Positions 7,096 through 13,465 of a stretch of DNA of 15,299 bases are shown in pieces. The translations under genes and the position numbers were made by a program. Source of the stretch: Fen-1273 sp035516035. Its GTDB lineage: Bacteria > Bacteroidota > Ignavibacteria > UBA10030 > UBA6906. Location: contig DATJAS010000069.1 in the NCBI GenBank assembly GCA_035516035.1, positions 1-15,299 on the forward strand. The letters are read 5' to 3'. Position 1 is the stretch's first letter; each line of letters begins with the position of its first letter. The notes beneath the pieces were generated by a model that was given only the letters and a program-made list of their open reading frames with translations, was not told the DNA's origin and ran no database searches.

Positions 7096-7782
7096 TCAGG
7101 ACTCGGTTTTCACGAGCCCCAGGCTGATGGCGTGGCGGACGAGGCCTGCGGTATCGTGGATGTTCAGCTTCTGCATGAGGTTGGCCCGGTGCGTGTTCAC
7201 CGTCCTGAAGCTGAGAAAGAGGGCGTCCGCGATCTGCCGGTTGGTGAAGCCTTTGGCGATGTAGGCGAGGACTTCCAGCTCCCGCTTCGTGAGTTGCTGG
7301 CCCCCGTTCCCATCCCGTTTTTCCTCGGCGGCCTGGCGCGTCTTTCCCTGGTCGTCCCGGTTCATGAAGCCGTCGACGATGATCCGCGAGATGCCCGGGC
7401 TGAAAAACCGTTCCCCGGCCATCGCGGAGCGGATGGCCTCGAAGATCTCCTTCTTGCTCGCGTTTTTCAGGAGGTACCCGCTCGCCCCCGCGCGGAGCAC
7501 GTGGAAGGCGTACTCCTCGTCCTCGTGGACGGTCAGGATGATGACTTTCGTCTCGGGCGCATTCTGCCTGATCAGCTTCGTCGCCTCGATGCCGTCCAGC
7601 TTCGGCATCGAGATATCCATGAACGTGACGTCCGGCTTCTGCTTTTCGACCAGGCGCACCGCCTCTTCGCCGTCGGAGGCTTCGCCGGTGATCACAAAAT
7701 CCGGCGACGTCTTCAGGAGCATCCGGAGCCCGCTCCGGACGACGTCGTGGTCATCCGCGATGAGTATCCTGACTTTCTTCAT
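7096..7782 (-). CDS. NarL/FixJ-family response regulator (REC + LuxR-type HTH)
   Basis: DNA-binding response regulator of 228 residues, the presumed partner of the overlapping kinase. The receiver domain (about residues 4-120) has the acidic pair in ILIADDHD, the phospho-acceptor D56 (VTFMDISMP), T84 (IILTVHE) and K106 (GYLLKNAS). A linker rich in charged residues (140-162) leads to the LuxR-type helix-turn-helix: LTKRELEVLAYIAKGFTNRQIADALFLSFRTVNTHRANLMQKL, residues 164-206. The start at 7782 lies inside the kinase gene (32-base overlap), which ties expression of the two. Targets cannot be read from sequence. No terminator is visible before the next promoter. Confidence 0.96.
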   Translation of the reverse strand: MKKVRILIADDHDVVRSGLRMLLKTSPDFVITGEASDGEEAVRLVEKQKPDVTFMDISMPKLDGIEATKLIRQNAPETKVIILTVHEDEEYAFHVLRAGASGYLLKNASKKEIFEAIRSAMAGERFFSPGISRIIVDGFMNRDDQGKTRQAAEEKRDGNGGQQLTKRELEVLAYIAKGFTNRQIADALFLSFRTVNTHRANLMQKLNIHDTAGLVRHAISLGLVKTES

Positions 7783-9592
7783 GTGTCGCCTCGGCTGAGA
7801 GTGGAATGGTGACGGTGATCGAGGTGCCGGTGCCGGCGGCGGACTCGACCTGGAACGTGCCGCCGAGCAGCTCCGAGCGTTCGCGCATGGACATGAGTCC
7901 CATGCCGTGTCCCTCGGCGCGCGCCCTCGCCGCGTCGGCGTCGTTGAATCCCGACCCGTCGTCCGACACCGTCAGCGTCACGGCGGACTCGCTCGCCTCC
8001 AGTGCGAGCGCCGCCGAGCGGGCGTGCGCATGCCTGGCGGTGTTGGCCAGTGCCTCCTGGGCGATGCGGTAGAGGGCGATCTCCAGGTTCCCGTCCACGT
8101 CGGGCCGCGGCGGGCTCCCCTCGCGGAACGTCGTGGCGACCCCGTGGACTTTCTCGAAGTCCTTGCACAGCATCCGCAGCGCCGTGACCAGCCCGAAATC
8201 GTCCAGCACGCTCGGGCGGAGGTTCGAGGAGATCCTCTGCACCTCGGTGATCGCGCGGTCCAGTTCCTGGTTGATCTCCCGCAGTCCTTTGACCATGCGG
8301 CGGTGGGAGGGCTCCGCCTCGTCGGCCAGGACCTCCACGCGGAACTTCATGCCGGTCAGCCGCTGCGAGATGTCGTCGTGCAGCTCGCGCGCGATGCGCT
8401 CCCGCTCGTCTTCCTGCGCCCTCTGCACGGAGACCGCGTACGCGCGGAGCCCGGCCGACCTCTGTCGCTCGGCCTGCTCGAGCTTGACGGTCATCAGGTT
8501 GAACGTTTCCCCGAGCGCGCGGATCTCGTCCGTCGAGCTGATATGCGCCCGGTGACTGAGGCCTCCCTGCGCGACGCGGTCCATGACCGCGGCAAGCTGC
8601 CTGATCGGGGAGGTGATGCTGCGCGTGGTGAGGGCTCCCCCCAGCAGTCCCACCGCGACGCAGACGATGACGGCGATGAATATCCTGGTATTGGCCGCCT
8701 CCTCCGTCGCGAGCACCTCCTCCTTCGCCTCGGTGAGTCCCTGTGCCGAGCGGATGCCGAGCCGCTCGTTCAGCACCGCGGCCAGGTCGCGGTACGCGCC
8801 GGTGAACGCGGTGAGTTTCCTCGTCCTCGCCTTCTGCTGGTCCGCGACGGCCTGGGCCAGGGCCATGGCTTCGTCGGCGAGCCCGGCGAGCCGTTCTTTC
8901 CAGCCTTTCTCCTCGGAAGAGATCAGGACGTTACTGTAGATTTCGAAGTACTTCCGGAACTCCTCCTCGGCGTGGTGGCGGCGCGACTCGAACGCGGGCT
9001 CCCCGGTGATGATGAAATTGCCGAGCGACTTGGTCACCGCGTTGGCGTTGACCTCCATCTGGAGCGCCGCCTGCTCGCGGCGGTAGGCGATGGGGTCGTC
9101 CGCCTTGATCGACGGGACGATTTTCCCCTTGAGGAGTCCTTCGATCTCGTCGACGGTGGCCAGCAGGGCGGACATGTTGCGACCCTGCGCGTTCCGCAGC
9201 TCGATTTGTTCCGTCGCCAGAGCGCAGAACTCCAGGAACTGCTCCCGCAGGCTCACACCCGGCGTGCTCCCCCCGGCCCCGCCGTACGTGCGGACAGACT
9301 GTTCGAACTGGCCGCGCGACGCCTGGAACGACGCAAGGAAGCTCGTGTCGCCCGTCGAGAGGTATCCCAGCGTCGCGAGCGCGCCCTCCTCCAGCGAGGT
9401 CTCCATGCCGTGGACCGCGGAATTGACCGGCTCGCGGACCTCTGTGATCTCCCTGATTTTTCCGCTCACGACGCGCGACTGCATGTAGGAGACGAGGCCG
9501 ATGGCGAGGCAGAGCACCACCATCGTCCCGATTCCCACCCCCAGTTTGGCTCCAATGGTCGGCATGGCTAGTGGCCCCCGGTGAGCTTTCAC
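7751..9592 (-). CDS. Membrane sensor histidine kinase, NarX/DegS-like (HAMP, HisKA_3, HATPase)
   Basis: Sensor kinase of 613 residues from a GTG at 9592. TM1 is near residues 17-37. An external helical domain of about 260 residues (CHASE3-like in size and feel; not a firm call) is followed by TM2 near 301-322. A HAMP stretch (SITSPIRQLAAVMDRV to TDEIRALGETFNLM) leads to the HisKA_3 phosphorylation motif ERIARELHDDISQRLTGM, with H405. The ATPase domain has the N-box ALYRIAQEALANTARHA (Asn near 517), DDGSGFN and GHGMGLMSMRERSELLGG. The ATG at codon 10 (9565) is an alternative start. It overlaps its response regulator by 32 bases. There is no PAS or GAF domain, so the signal is probably sensed outside the membrane. 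Confidence 0.95.
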   Translation of the reverse strand: MKAHRGPLAMPTIGAKLGVGIGTMVVLCLAIGLVSYMQSRVVSGKIREITEVREPVNSAVHGMETSLEEGALATLGYLSTGDTSFLASFQASRGQFEQSVRTYGGAGGSTPGVSLREQFLEFCALATEQIELRNAQGRNMSALLATVDEIEGLLKGKIVPSIKADDPIAYRREQAALQMEVNANAVTKSLGNFIITGEPAFESRRHHAEEEFRKYFEIYSNVLISSEEKGWKERLAGLADEAMALAQAVADQQKARTRKLTAFTGAYRDLAAVLNERLGIRSAQGLTEAKEEVLATEEAANTRIFIAVIVCVAVGLLGGALTTRSITSPIRQLAAVMDRVAQGGLSHRAHISSTDEIRALGETFNLMTVKLEQAERQRSAGLRAYAVSVQRAQEDERERIARELHDDISQRLTGMKFRVEVLADEAEPSHRRMVKGLREINQELDRAITEVQRISSNLRPSVLDDFGLVTALRMLCKDFEKVHGVATTFREGSPPRPDVDGNLEIALYRIAQEALANTARHAHARSAALALEASESAVTLTVSDDGSGFNDADAARARAEGHGMGLMSMRERSELLGGTFQVESAAGTGTSITVTIPLSAEATHEESQDTHRG

Positions 9593-9597
9593 GTCTC

Positions 9598-9621
9598 AAC
9601 AGCGGCGCTGCCGCCGCTGTT
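9598..9621 (-). promoter_or_regulatory. 5' leader hairpin of the kinase gene
   Basis: A perfect 9-bp stem (AACAGCGGC 9621-9613 and GCCGCTGTT 9606-9598 on the minus strand) with a 6-base loop ends 5 bases before the GTG at 9592. An AAAGAGG lies directly on its other side (9628-9622). If the -10 at 9629-9634 is used, the transcript would begin at about this hairpin. Confidence 0.55.
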
Positions 9622-9628
9622 CCTCTTT

Positions 9629-9668
9629 AATATAACGAGGCTTCCTCAAGAAACCTCCAACAAACCTC
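9629..9668 (-). promoter_or_regulatory. Kinase-regulator promoter with tandem 11-bp repeats over the -35
   Basis: TATATT (9634-9629, minus strand) is a good -10. No TTGnnn lies 15-19 bases upstream. Instead two adjacent 11-bp units, GAGGTTTGTTG (9668-9658) and GAGGTTTCTTG (9657-9647), cover the -35 position, differing at one base. The second unit also forms an imperfect palindrome with GAAGCCTC downstream. This looks like an activator-dependent promoter; the protein is unknown. Confidence 0.5.
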
Positions 9669-9729
9669 TAGGTCAAACAAAGTAGTTTTCCGCCTGATTT
9701 TCCCGGCCGAAATTACGGGCATTGCCCGA

Positions 9730-9758
9730 TTGCCGATTGCCCCGCCGCGGCGTATCAT
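9730..9758 (+). promoter_or_regulatory. Promoter of the barrel protein-otsAB unit
   Basis: TTGCCG (9730-9735) and TATCAT (9753-9758) are 17 bases apart, 35 bases before the ATG at 9794. Three ATTGCC copies (9721, 9729, 9736) lie on and around the -35. A 13-base inverted repeat, CGGGCATTGCCCG (9716-9728), sits just upstream; these are candidate operator sites. Confidence 0.6.
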
Positions 9759-9793
9759 GAGCGCCACAGGTCGGGGGGAAGGAGGGGAGAGCG

Positions 9794-10291
9794 ATGCGCA
9801 GGCTGCGACAGGCATCGGCGGTGCTGTTCCTTGTCATGATGGTGGGCATGACCGGCGGCGCACGGGCACAGGGGAAGCTCGGCGTCGGCGTGATCCTGGG
9901 GGAACCAACCGGGATCGCGTGGAAATACAGGCTCGGCGGCGACGAAGCCGTTGACGGTGCCATCGGTCTCTCCACCCCCGACCGTTACCGTTTCCATATC
10001 GACTACCTCTGGGAGAAACGGTCGTTCGAGGAAGAACACCTGCGCCTCCACTACGGCGTCGGCATGGCGTTCGGCGTGGGGGACGCCGAATATGTCGCCC
10101 TTGAGCGGGGCGATACGTACGTCCTGGAACAGAGGGATCTCGGGTTCGGCGTCCGGGGCGTGGTGGGTCTCACGTACGATATTCCCCGCTCCCCCTTCGA
10201 TGCGTTCGCGGAAGTCGCCCCGCTGGTGATACTCACGCCCGCCGGCGGTTTCGGGATCGATGCCGCGATCGGGCTCCGCGTCTATCCCTGA
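9794..10291 (+). CDS. Small exported outer-membrane beta-barrel protein (BAPKO_0422-like)
   Basis: Exported 165-residue protein. The signal peptide (MRRLRQASAVLFLVMMVGMTGGARA) probably ends after A25. The mature part starts with GKLGVGVILGEPTGIAWKYRLGG, followed by alternating amphipathic strands: AVDGAIGLS, YRFHIDYLW, LRLHYGVGMAFG, DLGFGVRGVVGLTYDI, FDAFAEVAPLVIL and FGIDAAIGLRVYP. The GVILGEPTG opening and about six to eight strands are typical of small barrels annotated BAPKO_0422 family in spirochaetes and FCB bacteria; that match is from memory. No terminal Phe: it ends in Pro. The start has a strong GGAGGGGAGA site. It leads otsAB by 18 bases in the same reading frame, so the two are probably co-transcribed. 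Confidence 0.88.
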   Translation: MRRLRQASAVLFLVMMVGMTGGARAQGKLGVGVILGEPTGIAWKYRLGGDEAVDGAIGLSTPDRYRFHIDYLWEKRSFEEEHLRLHYGVGMAFGVGDAEYVALERGDTYVLEQRDLGFGVRGVVGLTYDIPRSPFDAFAEVAPLVILTPAGGFGIDAAIGLRVYP

Positions 10292-10309
10292 ACGACGGCG
10301 GTCACGCCG

Positions 10310-12562
10310 GTGCGCCCCGCGTCTCGCCGCCTCGTCATCGTCGCCAATCGCCTCCCGTTTTCCGTGGCGGTGTCGGGCGGCGCGCTCACGCTCGGCGAGA
10401 GCCCCGGAGGCGTCGCCTCGGGGCTGAAGTCCTACCTCGACGCGCTTCCCCGTTTCCGTCCCGCCCTGCGTGACTATCACTGGGTGGGGTGGCCCGGGGC
10501 GGCCGTTGATGAAGCGTTGCGGGCCGACCTCGATGGTGCGGCCGCGCGCTTTCACGCGACGCCGGTATTCCTCTCCGCTTCCGCCATGGAGGGGTTTTAC
10601 CAGGGGTTCTGCAACAGGACGATCTGGCCTCTCTTCCACTACTTTCCCACGCTTGCACAGTTCGACGAATCGGCCTGGCTCGAGTACGGCCGCGTGAACG
10701 AGGTCTACTGCGAGGCGGTGCTCCGCGCGCTGCGCCCGGGGGACGTCGTCTGGGTGCACGACTACCACCTGATGCTCCTTCCCGGGATGCTGCGCCGCCG
10801 CAGGCCGCATCTCGCCATCGGGTTCTTCCTCCACATCCCCTTCCCCGATTTCGAGGTGTTCCGGCTCCTGCCGGAGGCATGGAGGAAGGACATCCTGGAA
10901 GGGATCCTCGGCGCGGACCTCGTCTCCTTTCACACGTACGCCTACACGCAGTACTTTCTCCAGTGCGTCCAGCGGCTCCTCGGGTTCGAGAACAACTTCG
11001 GCGCGGTCACGCTCCAGGGACGCCTGGTGAAGGCGGAGACACACCCGATGGGGATCGATTTTGCACGGTTCGACGCCGCGGCCGACGACCCCGCGGTGCG
11101 GGCCGAGGCCCTTGCGCTCACGCGCACGCTCGCCGGCGTCAGGGTGATTCTCTCCGTCGACCGCCTCGACTACACCAAGGGGATCGTCGATCGCCTCCGG
11201 GGGTACGAGCGGCTCCTGGAGGACGCGCCGTCCGTCCTCGGCGCCGTCGTGCTCGTCATGGTGATCGTCCCATCGCGCATCGGGGTCGAGCATTACGCGG
11301 AGATGAAGAAGCAGATCGAAGAGATCGTGGGGCGCGTCAACGGGAAGTACGGCACGGTCGGCTGGACCCCCGTCATCTACCAGTATCGCAGCCTCCCGTT
11401 CGCGCCCCTGGCCGCGCTCTACACCGTGAGCGACGTTGCCCTCGTCACGCCGCTGCGCGACGGGATGAACCTGGTGGCGAAGGAGTACGTCGCCTCGCGC
11501 CGCGAGGGGAACGGGGTCCTCATCATCAGCGAGATGGCCGGGGCCGCGAAGGAGCTGGGCGAGGCCCTCGTGGTGAACCCGTACGCGAGCGGCGACATTG
11601 CCCGTGCGCTCAGGGAGGCGCTCGAGATGCCTGTCGCCGAGCAGCAGCGCCGCAACCGCATCCTCCGCAACCGCATCCGCCGCTACGACGTGGCCCGCTG
11701 GGCAAACGAGTTCCTCGACCAGCTTCTCGACCAGAAGGGGGAGCAGGAGAAGTTCGAGGCGATGGTGCTCCCGGCGCGCGCCAGGGGGGATATCCTCGGG
11801 CGCTGGGCGCAAGCGGCCAGGCGTCTCCTCCTCCTCGACTACGACGGGACGCTCGCGCCGATCGTGCAGACGCCTGCCGGCGCCAGGCCCGGCGCGCGCC
11901 TCCTGTCGCTGCTGCGCCGGCTGGCCGGCGATCCCGCGACGACCGTCGTTGTCCTGAGCGGGAGGGACCGCACCACGCTCGACGAATGGCTCGGCGCGCT
12001 CCCCCTTGACCTCGCCGCCGAACACGGCGCCTGGATCAGGGAGGCGCAGGCGGAGTGGCGGCCGCTCCGGGAACTGCGCAGCGGCTGGAAGCCCCGGATC
12101 ATCCCCATCCTGGAGCGCTACATGGACCGGCTCCCCGGGGCCTTTATCGAGGAAAAGGAGTACTCCGTGGCGTGGCATTTCCGCGGCGCCCACCCGGAGC
12201 AGGCTGAGGCGCTCGCCGGCGATATGGTGGCCCACCTGACGAGCATCACGGCGAACATCGACGTGCAGGTTCTCCGGGGGAAAAAGGTGATCGAGGTGCG
12301 GAGCGCGGGCGTCGACAAGGGGGTGGCGGCCCTCCACTGGCTTTCGCAGGGGCGGTACGATTTCATACTCGCCTCGGGCGACGACACGACTGATGAAGAT
12401 CTCTTCAGCGCGCTCCCCGAGAGCGCGTTTTCCATCCGGGTGGGCCTGGTGAGCAGCCGTGCCCGGTTCAACCTCGCAGACACTTCAGATGTCCTACTCC
12501 TGCTGGAGGATATTGCCGGCGCTCTCAGCCCGGCACCCCCCGTTCCCGGCCCGATTTCTTGA
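10310..12562 (+). CDS. otsAB: Bifunctional trehalose-6-phosphate synthase/phosphatase (OtsA-OtsB fusion)
   Basis: One 750-residue protein carrying both steps of trehalose synthesis: NDP-glucose plus glucose-6-phosphate to trehalose-6-phosphate, then removal of phosphate. The GT20 part (about residues 5-480) has RLVIVANRLPF, GGVASGLKSYL, VWVHDYHLMLLP (H150, D151), GFFLHIPFPDFEVFRLLP, SVDRLDYTKG (R285, K290) and LRDGMNLVAKEY (D384, E392). The HAD phosphatase part (about 500-740) has LLLLDYDGTLAPI (nucleophile D510, acid D512), VVVLSGRDRTTL, and ASGDDTTDEDLF (D691, D692). All catalytic motifs I checked are intact in both halves. The GTG start is the first possible after the in-frame stop of the barrel gene; no clear ribosome site precedes it, suggesting coupling. 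Fusions of this order are known in bacteria and eukaryotes. Trehalose serves osmotic and desiccation tolerance. Confidence 0.97.
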   Translation: MRPASRRLVIVANRLPFSVAVSGGALTLGESPGGVASGLKSYLDALPRFRPALRDYHWVGWPGAAVDEALRADLDGAAARFHATPVFLSASAMEGFYQGFCNRTIWPLFHYFPTLAQFDESAWLEYGRVNEVYCEAVLRALRPGDVVWVHDYHLMLLPGMLRRRRPHLAIGFFLHIPFPDFEVFRLLPEAWRKDILEGILGADLVSFHTYAYTQYFLQCVQRLLGFENNFGAVTLQGRLVKAETHPMGIDFARFDAAADDPAVRAEALALTRTLAGVRVILSVDRLDYTKGIVDRLRGYERLLEDAPSVLGAVVLVMVIVPSRIGVEHYAEMKKQIEEIVGRVNGKYGTVGWTPVIYQYRSLPFAPLAALYTVSDVALVTPLRDGMNLVAKEYVASRREGNGVLIISEMAGAAKELGEALVVNPYASGDIARALREALEMPVAEQQRRNRILRNRIRRYDVARWANEFLDQLLDQKGEQEKFEAMVLPARARGDILGRWAQAARRLLLLDYDGTLAPIVQTPAGARPGARLLSLLRRLAGDPATTVVVLSGRDRTTLDEWLGALPLDLAAEHGAWIREAQAEWRPLRELRSGWKPRIIPILERYMDRLPGAFIEEKEYSVAWHFRGAHPEQAEALAGDMVAHLTSITANIDVQVLRGKKVIEVRSAGVDKGVAALHWLSQGRYDFILASGDDTTDEDLFSALPESAFSIRVGLVSSRARFNLADTSDVLLLLEDIAGALSPAPPVPGPIS

Positions 12563-12587
12563 CTTTCTTGGCCAAATCAGTTAGATT
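12559..12587 (+). promoter_or_regulatory. Promoter of uppS-bamA
   Basis: TTGACT (12559-12564) overlaps the otsAB stop codon. TAGATT (12582-12587) follows after 17 bases, 40 bases before the uppS start. The TTGACTTTC and CAAATC blocks occur at the same positions in the ybaB promoter. Confidence 0.65.
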
Positions 12588-12627
12588 TTGAATTCAGGCC
12601 GATCATTTAACAGGCGAGAGCGATTCA

Positions 12628-13464
12628 TTGGGAACTGGTCCACAGCAGGCCACGGGAGAAGACCGGAAGCTCCAGGAGAAGCTGCTGGCGGCGGGTGAGA
12701 TCCCCCGCCATGTCGCGATCATCATGGACGGCAACGGCAGGTGGGCCAAGAAGAGGGGCATGCCCCGGATCGCGGGCCACACCGAGGGGGTCGAATCCGT
12801 CCGCGACACGGTGGAGGCGTGCGGCCAGCTCGGCGTCAGGTTCCTGACGCTCTACGCGTTTTCCACGGAGAACTGGAAGCGTCCACAGGAAGAGGTCTCG
12901 CTCCTGATGCGGCTGCTCCTGAAAGCCCTGAAGGACGAGACAGACCGCCTGCACACCAACAACGTGCGCATCCAGGCGATCGGCGAGATCGCCGCCCTCC
13001 CGCAGGAAGTCCAGAACGAGCTCCTGGACGATATCCAGAAGACGAAAGACAACACGGGCCTGACGCTGGTCCTCGCCCTGAGCTACAGCGGACGGTGGGA
13101 TCTCACCCGTGCGGTGCGCCGGATCGTGCACGACGCGCTCGCGCGGGGCGTCACCGAAGACCAGGTGACGGACGAGCTTCTCGGGTCGTATCTCTCCACG
13201 GCGGGAATCCCCGATCCGGATCTCCTGATCAGGACGAGCGGCGAATTCCGCATCAGCAATTTTCTCCTCTGGCAGCTGGCGTACACCGAGATTTACATCA
13301 CCCCCCGGTACTGGCCGGGATTCCGTCGCGACGAGCTGTACGCCGCGATCCGCGACTACCAGAAACGGGAGCGGCGGTTCGGCATGGTGAGCGAACAGGT
13401 CCGTCCGGCTCCCGGGGGCGACACCCATTTCAGCCGGCTCATCAAGAGCGTCACGGGACTCTGA
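12628..13464 (+). CDS. uppS: Undecaprenyl diphosphate synthase (cis-prenyltransferase)
   Basis: Makes the C55 lipid carrier for peptidoglycan and surface polysaccharides by adding isopentenyl diphosphate to farnesyl diphosphate. The 278-residue product has the catalytic D34 in IIMDGNGRWAKKRGMPRIAGH, then LTLYAFSTENWKRPQEEV, LALSYSGRWDLTRAVR, and DPDLLIRTSGEFRISNFLLWQLAYTEIYI near the C-terminus, followed by WPGFRRDELYAAI. SYSGRWDL in place of NYGGRWDI and ISNFLLWQ in place of LSNFLLWQ are, from memory, common in Bacteroidota-type enzymes. The start is a TTG at 12628 with a weak purine-rich site (GGCGAGAG); the next ATG (codon 33) would delete the start of the active-site strand. It is followed by bamA after a single base. 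Confidence 0.96.
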   Translation: MGTGPQQATGEDRKLQEKLLAAGEIPRHVAIIMDGNGRWAKKRGMPRIAGHTEGVESVRDTVEACGQLGVRFLTLYAFSTENWKRPQEEVSLLMRLLLKALKDETDRLHTNNVRIQAIGEIAALPQEVQNELLDDIQKTKDNTGLTLVLALSYSGRWDLTRAVRRIVHDALARGVTEDQVTDELLGSYLSTAGIPDPDLLIRTSGEFRISNFLLWQLAYTEIYITPRYWPGFRRDELYAAIRDYQKRERRFGMVSEQVRPAPGGDTHFSRLIKSVTGL

Positions 13465-13465
13465 T

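Noticed and set aside
9755..12337. An 860-codon open frame on the minus strand opposite otsAB
   Set aside because: Its translation is dominated by Arg, Pro, Glu, Asp and Val with no recognisable domain, while the plus strand encodes intact OtsA and OtsB motifs. Long antisense frames are expected in GC-rich coding DNA.
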